From Carnobacterium iners (GTDB lineage Bacteria > Bacillota > Bacilli > Lactobacillales > Carnobacteriaceae), in assembly GCF_900177385.1 (NCBI RefSeq), contig NZ_FXBJ01000002.1, positions 248,001 through 312,000 on the forward strand: a stretch of DNA of 64,000 bases, given 5' to 3'. Positions 27,162 to 36,439 of this stretch are shown here, piece by piece. How positions within the stretch are numbered: the stretch's first letter is position 1; the number at the start of each line of letters is the position of its first letter. The notes under the pieces are model-generated. The model worked only from the letters and a program-made list of their open reading frames with translations. It did no database searches and was not told where the DNA came from. Position numbers and translations under genes: made by a program.

Positions 27162-29687
27162 TTAAGCTTGTCCATGACAATTTTTGTATTTTTTGCCGCT
27201 GCCACATGGACATGGATCGTTACGACCTACTTTTGTTCCATCAGCAGATACTGGTTTTTTCTTTGCTTCTTTAACAACTTCACCGTCACCCGCTGAACGA
27301 GCTGTCGTACCTTTAGCTACCTGTTCTCTTTGTAAATTTTGACGAATTTGAGACTTCATCAATAATCTAGTCACATCGTAATCAATGGCTGCGATCATTT
27401 CTTCAAATAATCTAAATCCTTCTGTTTGGTATTCAACCAACGGATTTGATTGACCATACGCTACTAAACCGATACCTTGACGTAATTGATCCATTGTATC
27501 AATATGATCTGTCCACTTGCTGTCTACTACTCGTAAAATAACCACTTTTTCAAATTCTAATACTTGCTCTGTTCCATTTAATTGTTGCTCTTTTTCAGTG
27601 TAAATTTCTTTTGCCGCATCTAGTAAAATAGTTTGAATTTCAATGGCCGATTTATTTTCTAGATCAACTAAACTCAAATCATCTGGATGAACAACTGCCG
27701 AATGAGCAAAATCTAAAATATTTTGGAGACTCCACTCTTCTTTAAGTCCTTGCGTATGTAGTTGGACCATACGGTTAATAGCACGTGCCATCATCGGAAT
27801 CGTTACTTTTTTCAATGATTCTTGTTCCATGATCACTTCTAAGCGTTGTTTGTACATAATTTCGCGCTGTTCGCGCATAACGTCATCGTACTGTAAGACG
27901 TTCTTACGTGTATCATAGTTATTTCCTTCAACGCGTTTTTGAGCGGATTCAACTTGGCGCGAAATCATTTTACTTTGGATAACAGCATCTTCATCTTGGA
28001 CTTTCAAACGCTCAAGGACTGCTTGAATTCTTTCTGAGCCAAATCGTCTCATTAAGTCATCTTCTAAAGAAAGATAGAATTGTGTCACACCTGGATCTCC
28101 TTGACGTCCTGCACGTCCACGTAACTGATTATCAATACGTCTTGACTCATGACGCTCCGTACCAATAACACAAAGTCCACCAGCCTCAATAACCCCAGCG
28201 CCTAATTTAATATCGGTTCCACGTCCAGCCATATTAGTTGCAATAGTAATCGAACCTTTTTGTCCAGCATTCGTTATGATTTCTGCTTCTTTAAAGTGAT
28301 TTTTAGCATTTAGTACTTCATGTTTAATTTTTGCTTGCTTCAACAAACCAGATAATAATTCTGAAGTTTCAACAGCGACTGTTCCGACCAATATAGGTTG
28401 TCCAGTAGCGTGTCGTTCTTTGATTTCTTCAACAACTGCTTCGAACTTACTAATTAATGTAGGATACAACAAGTCTGGACGGTCATCACGAACTAATGGT
28501 TTATTCGTTGGAATCGCTACAACGCTAATGTTGTAGATTTCACGGAACTCTTCTTCTTCTGTCTTCGCTGTTCCGGTCATTCCTGCTAATTTCTTATACA
28601 TTCTAAAGAAGTTTTGGAATGTAATATTTGCCATAGTTTTTGATTCGTTTTGAATTGTGACGCCTTCTTTAGCTTCAATTGCTTGATGTAAGCCATCTGA
28701 ATAGCGACGACCATCCATGATACGTCCCGTAAATTGGTCAACAATCATCACCTTATCGTCTTGAATAACGTAATCAATATCGAACAACATAATATAATTT
28801 GCACGTAAAGCTTGATCCAAGTGATGAGTTAAGGCTTGATTTTCTACATCATACAAGTTCTCTACACGGAAAGTTTTTTCAGCTTTTTCCATTCCTACTT
28901 CAGTAAGTACAACGGTTTTTGACTGAACATCAATAGTATAGTCTTCTTCTTCTTTTAATCCTTTAACAAAGAAGTCTGTACGCGTATAAAGAGTCGTAGA
29001 CTTTTCAGCTTGTCCAGAAATAATCAAAGGTGTCCTAGCTTCATCGATTAAAATAGAGTCGACTTCATCGACAATAGCGTAATGCAAGGGTCTTTGTACC
29101 ATCTGTTCTTTATAAACAACCATATTATCTCTTAGATAATCAAAACCCATTTCATTGTTAGTGCTGTACATAACGTCAGCCAAGTAGGCTTCGCGTTTTT
29201 CTTCAGCTGTTTTTGAGTTCAAGTTTAATCCAACGGTTAGTCCTAACCATTGATACAATTCGCCCATTTCAACAGCATCTCGACTAGCCAAGTATTCATT
29301 GACCGTTACGACGTGTACGCCTTCACCAGTTAAGGCATTTAAATAAACCGGCATTGTAGCAGTTAACGTTTTACCTTCACCTGTTTTCATTTCAGGGATA
29401 TTGCCGCGATGTAACGTCACACCACCCATTAACTGAACGTGGTAAGGGTATAACCCAAGGACACGTTTTGCTGCTTCACGAACAACCGCAAAAGCCTCAG
29501 GTAATAAGTCATCTAATGTTTTACCATTTTGATAACTTAGCCGAAATTCTAGTGTTTTTGCTTTTAATTCTTCATCAGATAACGCTGCCATCTGATCTGC
29601 AAATATCTCAATCTGATCAGCTACTTTACTTAAGCTCTTAAGTTCTTTTTTATCATTCTCAATTAAACTACGTAAAAAATTTGCCAT
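27162..29687 (-). CDS. secA: Preprotein translocase ATPase SecA
   Basis: Motor of the Sec export pathway, acting at the membrane with SecYEG. The 841-residue protein has Walker A MKTGEGKT at residues 100-107, [19 protein letters not shown] (about 207-225), the preprotein-binding domain, and [11 protein letters not shown] near residue 490. The C-terminus ends with the zinc-binding SEC-C tail [20 protein letters not shown], needed for SecB-type or lipid contacts. It precedes prfB, as in Bacillus and Enterococcus. Confidence 0.98.
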   Translation of the reverse strand: MANFLRSLIENDKKELKSLSKVADQIEIFADQMAALSDEELKAKTLEFRLSYQNGKTLDDLLPEAFAVVREAAKRVLGLYPYHVQLMGGVTLHRGNIPEMKTGEGKTLTATMPVYLNALTGEGVHVVTVNEYLASRDAVEMGELYQWLGLTVGLNLNSKTAEEKREAYLADVMYSTNNEMGFDYLRDNMVVYKEQMVQRPLHYAIVDEVDSILIDEARTPLIISGQAEKSTTLYTRTDFFVKGLKEEEDYTIDVQSKTVVLTEVGMEKAEKTFRVENLYDVENQALTHHLDQALRANYIMLFDIDYVIQDDKVMIVDQFTGRIMDGRRYSDGLHQAIEAKEGVTIQNESKTMANITFQNFFRMYKKLAGMTGTAKTEEEEFREIYNISVVAIPTNKPLVRDDRPDLLYPTLISKFEAVVEEIKERHATGQPILVGTVAVETSELLSGLLKQAKIKHEVLNAKNHFKEAEIITNAGQKGSITIATNMAGRGTDIKLGAGVIEAGGLCVIGTERHESRRIDNQLRGRAGRQGDPGVTQFYLSLEDDLMRRFGSERIQAVLERLKVQDEDAVIQSKMISRQVESAQKRVEGNNYDTRKNVLQYDDVMREQREIMYKQRLEVIMEQESLKKVTIPMMARAINRMVQLHTQGLKEEWSLQNILDFAHSAVVHPDDLSLVDLENKSAIEIQTILLDAAKEIYTEKEQQLNGTEQVLEFEKVVILRVVDSKWTDHIDTMDQLRQGIGLVAYGQSNPLVEYQTEGFRLFEEMIAAIDYDVTRLLMKSQIRQNLQREQVAKGTTARSAGDGEVVKEAKKKPVSADGTKVGRNDPCPCGSGKKYKNCHGQA

Positions 29688-29846
29688 TTACTTTTCTCCT
29701 CTTTTAACACTGTTTTCTCGTTTCTTTTTCTATCTTTATTTTTTTAGTAGTATTTTTTTCTATTCTAATAATAGCCGTTTAAACTCTTCTATTAGCTTTT
29801 TTTAATGTCCTTGTTAATTCTATCATTACTTATTCACAAATGAAAC

Positions 29847-29896
29847 CTTTTTATATTGAAAACGCACCTCTCTTTTTATATTGAAAACGCACCTCT
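29847..29896. repeat. Perfect 25-bp tandem duplication upstream of secA
   Basis: Two exact head-to-tail copies (29847-29871 and 29872-29896) of a unit containing TATATTGAAAACGCACC. On the minus strand each copy contains ATATAAAAAG, which resembles a -10 region. It lies about 160-210 bp before the secA start, within the 340-bp gap to hpf, which otherwise contains the hpf terminator. Function unknown. Confidence 0.85.
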
Positions 29897-29983
29897 CATG
29901 AGGATTTATCTTATAAATAAAAATTTATTTACTTCTATTAAATTTTCACTATGTACGTTTTCTATTTTTCAATCTAAATAAAA

Positions 29984-30027
29984 ATAAATCTTGTAAGAAA
30001 CTTTTTAAGTTTCTTACAAGATTTATT
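29984..30027 (-). terminator. Terminator after hpf
   Basis: Very long perfect hairpin; left arm AATAAATCTTGTAAGAAAC and exact complement at 30009-30027 around a short T-rich loop. It starts 20 bp after the hpf stop. The U-rich tract is poor, so it may also protect the mRNA 3' end. Confidence 0.7.
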
Positions 30028-30047
30028 AGATAAAACTCTTATTCATT

Positions 30048-30614
30048 CTAATTTAAATCTGTTTCGATTAAACCATATTTTCCATCTTTACGAGTATAGA
30101 CAATGCTAGTTCCATTCGTTTCAGCATCTTCGAAGATAAAGAAGTTGTGACCTAACATATTCATCTGTAAAACAGCTTCTTCACTATCCATTGGTTTCAG
30201 TGACAAACGCTTTGTTCTGACAATGTTGATATCATTCTCAAGCTCATCTTCAAGATTTTCATCTAATAACTCTCCAGCTGGGACACGCATCTCAAAACCT
30301 TTTTCACGTGACTTACGGTTAATCTTGGTTTTGTATTTACGCATTTGTCTTTCTAGTTTATCAACGACTAGATCTACACTTCCATATAAATCAGGTGAGG
30401 TTTCTTCCGCACGTAATACAAGATAAGGAAGCGGGATTGTTACCTCCACTTTCGCAGTTTTATCTGAATACGTTTTTAGGTTAACATGTGCTGTAGATTC
30501 AGGCACATCTGTAAAGTAACGTTCAATTTTGCCTACTTTTTTCTCGACATAACTACGAATTGCTGCTGTTACCTCAATATTTTCACCACGGACATTATAT
30601 TTAAACATAAACAC
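30048..30614 (-). CDS. hpf: Long-form ribosome hibernation promoting factor
   Basis: A 188-residue protein: N-terminal YfiA-like domain (residues 1-100, [21 protein letters not shown] and [16 protein letters not shown]) that binds the 30S decoding region, a variable linker, and the C-terminal dimerisation domain (about 130-185, [20 protein letters not shown] and [13 protein letters not shown]) found in long HPF proteins that form 100S ribosome dimers. Transcribed toward secA, as in many Firmicutes. A strong promoter and two leader hairpins lie upstream. Confidence 0.95.
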   Translation of the reverse strand: MFMFKYNVRGENIEVTAAIRSYVEKKVGKIERYFTDVPESTAHVNLKTYSDKTAKVEVTIPLPYLVLRAEETSPDLYGSVDLVVDKLERQMRKYKTKINRKSREKGFEMRVPAGELLDENLEDELENDINIVRTKRLSLKPMDSEEAVLQMNMLGHNFFIFEDAETNGTSIVYTRKDGKYGLIETDLN

Positions 30615-30627
30615 TCTCCCCTTTCAT

Positions 30628-30676
30628 CTGATTGTGTATCAGAATCGGCAACACCAGTTGGACCACTCAACTGGTG
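30628..30676 (-). promoter_or_regulatory. Two hairpins in the hpf leader
   Basis: Perfect inverted repeats CACCAGTTG-N7-CAACTGGTG (30652-30676) and CTGAT-N5-ATCAG (30628-30642) fall between the predicted hpf start of transcription (about 30684) and the ribosome site. No U tract follows, so these are not terminators. A 5'-end stabiliser or translational control element is possible. Confidence 0.5.
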
Positions 30677-30690
30677 ATTTGCTTAATTCA

Positions 30691-30719
30691 ATTATATAGG
30701 ATAGCGCTTTAATTAACAA
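30691..30719 (-). promoter_or_regulatory. hpf promoter
   Basis: On the minus strand TTGTTA (30714-30719), a 17-bp spacer, and a perfect TATAAT (30691-30696). It lies 80-105 bp upstream of the hpf start codon and just after comFC. Confidence 0.7.
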
Positions 30720-30742
30720 ACAAAATTAATTATATTTTCCTT

Positions 30743-31444
30743 TTATCTAGCAATTGAGAACGTTTCAATCGTTGCAACACCTATTTGCTGCAATAGCTCA
30801 GCTGCATGAAATAACGTACGTCCAGTTGTATAGACATCATCTATTAAAATAATTTGTTGATTCTTTAGCTGACTGCAGTAGTTCTCATCTAACTTAAAAG
30901 GCTGTTTGGATTCCATACGTTCTTTGCGATTTTTGCTTGATTGCTTTTCTCCTGTTCCTACATGAATTAAGGCTGGGTGAAATGGAATACCAGCAGATGC
31001 TAGCAACTCTTCTACTTGATTAAATCCACGTAATTTCATACTCGTTTGACTGATAGGAATCGGAATATACTGTTTATTTTTTTGGTTTTTCATATTAAAG
31101 TACTCCGTCAGTTCTTGATTGAATAACTTAGCTAGTCGATAATCGCCTTTGTATTTAAAGTTTTCTAACCACTCTTTTAAAAAAAGATTGTATTGAAATA
31201 ACGCAGTATGACTGAACGCATACTTCGGGTATAGCTGTTTCCACTTGACACAGTCAAGACACGAGTCGTTTTCGTCTTGTTTTATTCGACAACAACCAAG
31301 ACAAGTAGGTTCATTCGCTAATCTTACTAACTTTGAATGACACATTTGACAACGATTGGCTGATACTATCTTCTTAAAATACACGATATCTGTTAAAAGC
31401 ATTTTTTCAGTTTCTTGTTTGCCACAGCATAAACAAGTTAGCAT
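30743..31444 (-). CDS. comFC: ComFC competence protein (ComF-family phosphoribosyltransferase-like)
   Basis: A 233-residue protein with N-terminal zinc-knuckle cysteines (MLTCLCCGKQE, CQMCHSK, CLGCCRI, CLDC) and a C-terminal phosphoribosyltransferase-type loop IILIDDVYTTGRTLFHAAEL (about residues 195-214). Known to act with ComFA in transformation, taking incoming single-stranded DNA into the cytoplasm. Its start overlaps the end of comFA by 7 bp. Confidence 0.93.
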   Translation of the reverse strand: MLTCLCCGKQETEKMLLTDIVYFKKIVSANRCQMCHSKLVRLANEPTCLGCCRIKQDENDSCLDCVKWKQLYPKYAFSHTALFQYNLFLKEWLENFKYKGDYRLAKLFNQELTEYFNMKNQKNKQYIPIPISQTSMKLRGFNQVEELLASAGIPFHPALIHVGTGEKQSSKNRKERMESKQPFKLDENYCSQLKNQQIILIDDVYTTGRTLFHAAELLQQIGVATIETFSIAR

Positions 31445-32784
31445 CTTCCAACCAGTCCCCTTTCCATTGCTAAGCGATTCATTTTTTTGATTTGGTGAAC
31501 GGACCCCTTTAGTGCTCTTGTTTTTCCATAATAAAAAAATAAGACAGCTCCATTTGGAAAATCTTTATGTCGTCCTGCTCTACCAGCAATCTGAACTAAA
31601 GCAGACTCTGTAAATGTCCGATCTTCTGCTCCTAAAACAATGACATCAATATCCTTAAAGGTCACGCCTCTTTCTAAAATAGTCGTTGTTAGAAGGAAAT
31701 CGTATTTTTCTTGACGCATTCCTATAATTTTTTCTTTTCTTTCTAGGTCTTGTGCGTATACGGTCGTAAAAACCGAATCAGGAAAACAGTGTTCTAGTTG
31801 TCGAGCTAGTTTTTGCATTAAGATAATATTAGGTAAAAAAATAAGCGCCCTTCTTTTTTTATCCAAACTCTTTTTTAAATAATCAAAGAAAACACTAATT
31901 TTTTTCTGTTGATTGATTTTCTTTTGCCAATCCCCGCACCAGATTAATTTAGGCTCAGGTAATCGATAACCATGATAACGTGCAGGAAGCATAGTCGCAT
32001 TCAACTTTTTTTGTTGAATCGCTCGTTGCATCTTTTTATTAGGTGTAGCAGATAAAAAAATGAGTGCACCTTGTTTTTTCTTAGCTTTTTTAGCGGCATA
32101 TTGTAACGCTTGGTCTACATCAAATGGAAAGGCATCAATTTCATCGATGATTAACACATCAAAAGCTTGATTAAATCTTAACAACTGATGAGTTGTCGCA
32201 ATAACCAGTTGCGTATAACAATAGGATTCATCAGAGCCACCATATAAAACAGCTAATGAAACCTGTTCAAAAGCATTTTTTAAACGTGGAGCTAATTCCA
32301 AACAAACATCAACACGTGGGGAAGCAATACAAACTCTTTTCTTAGCTTGTAAGGCTAGCTCTATTCCTTTGAAGATCATCTCTGTTTTCCCCGCACCTGC
32401 GACAGCCCAAATTAACCGTTCTCCACCCATTTTTATTGTTTCTACAATAGCTATTGATGCTTCTTTTTGTTGTTTTGACAATTCACCTTCCCAAGTTAGT
32501 ACGGGTTCCTTTAGAGAAGCGAAACGGTTTTGCTCTTTAGCTGTGTATAAGATGCTGCAGCGTTTAATTTTGCCCATCTGCAAACAATTGACGCAATAAT
32601 AACACTCTTTTCCACAAGTACAAGGAGCGATTTGCCTTTTTTTGCGGTCGCTTGTTCCGCAGCGACTACATTGAAGTTGTCCATTTACTTTTTTAAACCC
32701 TTCGATTTGAGTAATAGTTGAATCTTTTTCTAAGGGGGCTGTTAACTCTCCTATTAAAACTTCCCGTCCACTTATTTCTAGCAC
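31438..32784 (-). CDS. comFA: ComFA DNA-uptake ATPase/helicase
   Basis: A 448-residue superfamily 2 translocase. N-terminal four-cysteine zinc motifs (CSRCG, CTCGKECYYCVNC), Walker A WAVAGAGKTEM at residues 126-136, DEAD-like IIDEIDAFPFD near 212, SATPNKKM motif III, and QIAGRAGRHKDFPNG motif VI. Drives DNA import during natural transformation. Operon with comFC. Both genes are intact, which hints at competence, but comG and comE are not in the window. Confidence 0.95.
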   Translation of the reverse strand: MLEISGREVLIGELTAPLEKDSTITQIEGFKKVNGQLQCSRCGTSDRKKRQIAPCTCGKECYYCVNCLQMGKIKRCSILYTAKEQNRFASLKEPVLTWEGELSKQQKEASIAIVETIKMGGERLIWAVAGAGKTEMIFKGIELALQAKKRVCIASPRVDVCLELAPRLKNAFEQVSLAVLYGGSDESYCYTQLVIATTHQLLRFNQAFDVLIIDEIDAFPFDVDQALQYAAKKAKKKQGALIFLSATPNKKMQRAIQQKKLNATMLPARYHGYRLPEPKLIWCGDWQKKINQQKKISVFFDYLKKSLDKKRRALIFLPNIILMQKLARQLEHCFPDSVFTTVYAQDLERKEKIIGMRQEKYDFLLTTTILERGVTFKDIDVIVLGAEDRTFTESALVQIAGRAGRHKDFPNGAVLFFYYGKTRALKGSVHQIKKMNRLAMERGLVGRC

Positions 32785-32858
32785 AACAACTTCTCCTCCC
32801 TTTTTTTCTATTTACAAATTAATTGTACGCAAAAAAACAATAAAGCCATTTATCTGCT

Positions 32859-33734
32859 TTATTGTTTGCTTAAAATTGTTTCTATCTTTGTTTGGTCTTC
32901 TACCCAAGTCATTCCTAGTGCTCCCTTGCCTAAGTGTGTACCAATGACTGGGCCAAAATAACTAGTTTCAAATCTCACCGTTGGATAATCTTCTCTCAAT
33001 TGTTCTTCCCAGTTCGCTGCTTGCTCTTTTGCATTGCATTGAATGATAGTTGCCACAATTGGATAACCTTTCGATAAATCCTCTGCTAAAAGGTGTTCAA
33101 TACGCTTCAATGCTTTTTTTGTTGTTCTAATTTTTTCAAAGACAACAATTTGTTTGTTTTCAAAAAATAAAATTGGTTTGATTTTTAACAATGAACCAAT
33201 AACTGCTGAGCCATTGGACAGTCGTCCACCCCGTACTAAGTGATTCAAATCATCAACTAAGAAATAAGCTTTTATTGTTTTACGCATATTGGATAAAACT
33301 TGAAAGATTTCTTCAACTGTATAGCCATTCTTAGCAAGCCTGGCAGCCTCTAAAACGTAATAACCTTGTGCAGCACAACTTAGTTCAGAATCAAATGGAT
33401 AAACAGTAATTGTTTTCATCATATCCCCTACACTCACTATATTAGCGTACGTACCACTAATTCCACTCGATAAGTGAATGCTTATAATAACGTCATACTC
33501 TTTTGCGAGCTCATTAAACAATGTGATAATTTGCCCAGTGGTTGGCTGAGAACTAGTCGGTAAAGCTTCCATATCGGTTATTTTTTCAAAAAATTCTTCA
33601 TTTCCAATTTCAATCTCTTCTAAGTAAGCAGTATTATCCATGATAACTGAAAGTGGTAACATATAGATTGAATTTTGTTCATATTGTTTTTCAGTCAGAT
33701 ACGACGTACTGTCTGTAACGATTGCAATTTTCAA
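32859..33734 (-). CDS. degV: DegV-family fatty-acid-binding protein
   Basis: A protein of about 291 residues that binds fatty acids in the FakB manner, presenting them to a FakA kinase. Family markers: KIAIVTDSTSYLTEKQ at the start, LPTSSQPTTGQI near residue 60, SSGISGTYANI near 87, and GPVIGTHLGKGALGMTW near the end. An open frame extends to 33794, but a TATACT -10 overlaps that extension (33783-33788), so I prefer the TTG at 33734, behind AAGGAAAAGG. B. subtilis has degV at the same place beside comFA. Confidence 0.85.
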   Translation of the reverse strand: MKIAIVTDSTSYLTEKQYEQNSIYMLPLSVIMDNTAYLEEIEIGNEEFFEKITDMEALPTSSQPTTGQIITLFNELAKEYDVIISIHLSSGISGTYANIVSVGDMMKTITVYPFDSELSCAAQGYYVLEAARLAKNGYTVEEIFQVLSNMRKTIKAYFLVDDLNHLVRGGRLSNGSAVIGSLLKIKPILFFENKQIVVFEKIRTTKKALKRIEHLLAEDLSKGYPIVATIIQCNAKEQAANWEEQLREDYPTVRFETSYFGPVIGTHLGKGALGMTWVEDQTKIETILSKQ

Positions 33735-33850
33735 TTTTATACCACACGCCTTTTCCTTATTCTCTTTTCTATGTAAGGATAGAGTATAACACAATCTTAG
33801 TGACCTAAAGGAAAAATTTTAAAATTTAAGAGAATGTTCACAATAGCTAG

Positions 33851-33878
33851 TTTTCATAACGATTAGTAGTACTATACT
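33851..33878 (+). promoter_or_regulatory. Candidate yvyE promoter
   Basis: TTTTCA (33851-33856), 16 bp, TATACT (33873-33878), about 115 bp before the YvyE-family start. A divergent -10 for degV (TATACT on the minus strand at 33783-33788) occupies the other side of the gap. Nothing else recognisable in this 250-bp interval. Confidence 0.4.
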
Positions 33879-33990
33879 GAACGATACAAAAAGGTTCGTT
33901 CTTGTTGATTCTGATGACTCACGGTAAACTAAGTGAATACAAGTCATTTACTGATTTAACTGGATGCTACACTAACTAATAAAAGGAGAA

Positions 33991-34635
33991 ATGATGATGC
34001 TCAAACACTATTACACAATTGCAAGAGACGGAGTTGTTGAAACGGAAATAAAAAAATCACGCTTTATCTGTCACTTGAAAAGAGTAGCCAATGAAGCAGA
34101 AGCACAAGAATACATACAATTAATTAAAAAAGAGCACTGGAAGGCCAATCATAATTGTGTTGCCTACTTAATCGGCGATCAAAACGATATCCAACGTGCT
34201 TATGATGATGGTGAACCTAGTGGAACAGCTGGAGTACCCATGCTTGAAGTCCTAAAAAAACAAGAACTTAAGTATGTCATTGCAGTGGTTACTCGTTATT
34301 TTGGTGGAATAAAATTAGGAGCAGGCGGACTGATTCGCGCTTATGGAAAGTCCGTCAGCACAGCTTTAGATGAAATTGGTCTGGTTTCAAGAGCTTTACA
34401 GGTTCAAATAACTGTAACCGCTAGTTATCCGGCTTCTGGAAAATTAGAAAATAATCTTAAAGAATCTCCATATACACTTCTAGATATTCTTTACACAGAA
34501 AATGTTGCCTTTATTTGTTCAGTTGATGAAGAAAAAGTTAAAGCCTTCAAAAAAGAACTAACAAATTGGTTAAACGGACAAGTTCAGTTCGAAGAAGGTG
34601 AGAAAAGTTACCAAGAATCAAAACAGTTAAGTTAA
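33991..34635 (+). CDS. yvyE: IMPACT-family protein YvyE/YigZ
   Basis: A 214-residue protein with the UPF0029 N-terminal domain: IKKSRFICHLKRV, HNCVAYLIGD, DGEPSGTAGVPMLEVL and TRYFGGIKLGAGGLIRAYG. The C-terminal ferredoxin-like half (about 140-210) is also present. Members are translation-associated or proline-peptidase-related; the biochemical role is unsettled. Two or three ATG codons lie in a row after AAAAGGAG, so the start may be 33991 or 33994. An ISLre2 element begins 31 bp after its stop, without damaging it. Confidence 0.92.
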   Translation: MMMLKHYYTIARDGVVETEIKKSRFICHLKRVANEAEAQEYIQLIKKEHWKANHNCVAYLIGDQNDIQRAYDDGEPSGTAGVPMLEVLKKQELKYVIAVVTRYFGGIKLGAGGLIRAYGKSVSTALDEIGLVSRALQVQITVTASYPASGKLENNLKESPYTLLDILYTENVAFICSVDEEKVKAFKKELTNWLNGQVQFEEGEKSYQESKQLS

Positions 34636-34665
34636 AACAAAGCTTAAGAAAATCTTATATTTTTA

Positions 34666-36346
34666 GTACGTGTAAAATAGTTCTCGAGAGGATATTATCT
34701 TTTTACTAGCAAAAATAAAGAAGGCATTCTATCATAAATGTATGCTTACGCGGCAAATACATAAATGGAAAAGGCCTTCTTATGGATAACATTATATCAA
34801 AATTATACGAAATAATAAAGGAATCAAGCGATTTAATTGCTACAGAAGAATCTATTCAGCTTTATATGTATGAAGTATTTACGGAATTATTAGGAGATAT
34901 ATTTATACACGTAAACCAAACGATTAAGGAACAAAAGCAACAAGAAGGATGGAAAGTAAAGCGAGAAGATTGGAAAACAGTCCAATTTATTTTTGGGCCT
35001 GTCCGTTACCGTCGTACTTTAATGGCAGATCAAGAGAATCAAAATCATTATCCATTAGATGAGTGGTTGGGGATTAGAAAATACCAACGTCATAGTCCAC
35101 TCGTAGAAGTCAAAGTAGCAGAGTTAGCCAGTAAGTGTACCTATCGGGACACCGCTGAAACACTGAAAGAATGGACAGCAGTAGCGATGAGCCATCAAAC
35201 AGTAGGCAGCCTCCTTAAACGAGTGGGAGAAGCACAAGCGCGTGAAGACGAAGAAATGGTGATTGAGCTAGAAGAGTCAGCAGCGTTACCAGAAGGAAAA
35301 AAAGTCGATTATTTCTATGCCGAAGCAGATGGTGTATTTGTCCGTGGGACAACAAAGAAAAAAAGTTTAGAGGTTCATCATGCACTTGTTTATGAAGGCT
35401 GGCAGAAAAATGGAAAGAGAGTCTCCTTGAAGGAGCCTAAAGCCATTATGACGACTAAAAAGACGGCTGGTTTTTGGGCAGAAGTACAAGCTTTTACAGC
35501 GACTCATTACGCGTTACAACACGCTCAAATCATTACCAATAGCGATGGTGGACCAGGCTATACCGCAGATAAATTCCAAGAAACTTTTTCGCAGTCGAAT
35601 TATCCCGTGTTGAATCAATTAGACGCTTATCACATCTTTCAAGGCCTGAACCGTGCTTTTGGTGTACAAAGTAATCTCTTTAAACAGAACATTCATCAAG
35701 CGCTTAAAAAACATGATTTAGAGGCCCTAACGATCTGGTTGGACACTTATGAAAGTACCTTAGAAGAAACACAAGCAGTAGAAAAACTGACTAGTTTTCG
35801 AACTTATCTTTTAAGAAATTGGGATCGGATTTTTGATTGGCGAGAAAAAGTAGAACAAGTACCGAAGGATGCCAGAGGTTTAGGCGCAATGGAATCGAAT
35901 CAACGCCATATTTCTTATCGGATGAAAAAACGTGGAATGCATTGGAGCGAAGTCGGTTGTGAAGCCATGGTGAAAGTGAAACAAGGGATCTTAAATCAAA
36001 CGTTACGTAAAGCATATCTTCACCAGCAAACTAGAAGTACAAGACAACAACGTAAGGTGAAACAAACCGTTCGTGTATCGTCTTTAATGCATCAAAAGAC
36101 GCGTCAGTCAGTTGGGGCAAAGAAAGGAACGATTCCGTTGTATGCCCCTCATTCTTCAGCAATGGGGCAGTTAATTAAAAGTTTTCGATAATTCCTGTCT
36201 GTTTGGGGAAGGTTCCATTTTTTTGGAACGTTCTCCAAACAGATGGGCCAGCAAACGGCAAAGCCGTGCGGTAGCAGATAGGTGTACAAAAGTAGAACGC
36301 CAAACTAGCCTAGTAATAGGACGACCGAGAAAAACTTGACACAAAC
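34666..36346 (+). mobile_element. ISLre2-family element, copy 1 (1681 bp)
   Basis: Ends GTACGTGTAAAATAG (left) and, read inward, GTTTGTGTCAAGTTTTTC (right) form imperfect inverted repeats sharing TTCTCG further in. The perfect 8-bp target duplication TATTTTTA flanks it (34658-34665 and 36347-36354). Identical in length to copy 2 at 46349-48029 and differing at only a few visible bases. An outward-facing TTGACA (36336-36341) lies at the right end, next to the LCP gene. Intact and probably active. Confidence 0.93.
34782..36191 (+). CDS. ISLre2-family transposase
   Basis: A 469-residue UPF0236-type transposase characteristic of ISLre2 elements: PVRYRRTLM and the PLVEVKVAELASKCTYRDTA segment in the N-terminal half, EADGVFVRG (likely first catalytic Asp), SDGGPGYT and LDAYHIFQGLNRAF (likely second Asp region), and ESNQRHISYRMKKRGMHWS (likely catalytic Glu). 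Full length with no interruptions. It differs from the copy at 46504 at residues Lys-Ala versus Glu-Thr in LRKAYLHQ. Confidence 0.92.
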   Translation: MDNIISKLYEIIKESSDLIATEESIQLYMYEVFTELLGDIFIHVNQTIKEQKQQEGWKVKREDWKTVQFIFGPVRYRRTLMADQENQNHYPLDEWLGIRKYQRHSPLVEVKVAELASKCTYRDTAETLKEWTAVAMSHQTVGSLLKRVGEAQAREDEEMVIELEESAALPEGKKVDYFYAEADGVFVRGTTKKKSLEVHHALVYEGWQKNGKRVSLKEPKAIMTTKKTAGFWAEVQAFTATHYALQHAQIITNSDGGPGYTADKFQETFSQSNYPVLNQLDAYHIFQGLNRAFGVQSNLFKQNIHQALKKHDLEALTIWLDTYESTLEETQAVEKLTSFRTYLLRNWDRIFDWREKVEQVPKDARGLGAMESNQRHISYRMKKRGMHWSEVGCEAMVKVKQGILNQTLRKAYLHQQTRSTRQQRKVKQTVRVSSLMHQKTRQSVGAKKGTIPLYAPHSSAMGQLIKSFR

Positions 36347-36439
36347 TATTTTTAAAGTAACTGTTACTATGCTCTTTATTATGATAAAATGACTAAGAAC
36401 TTTTCAACAAATTACTTTAGGAGTTATAGGAGAATTATT

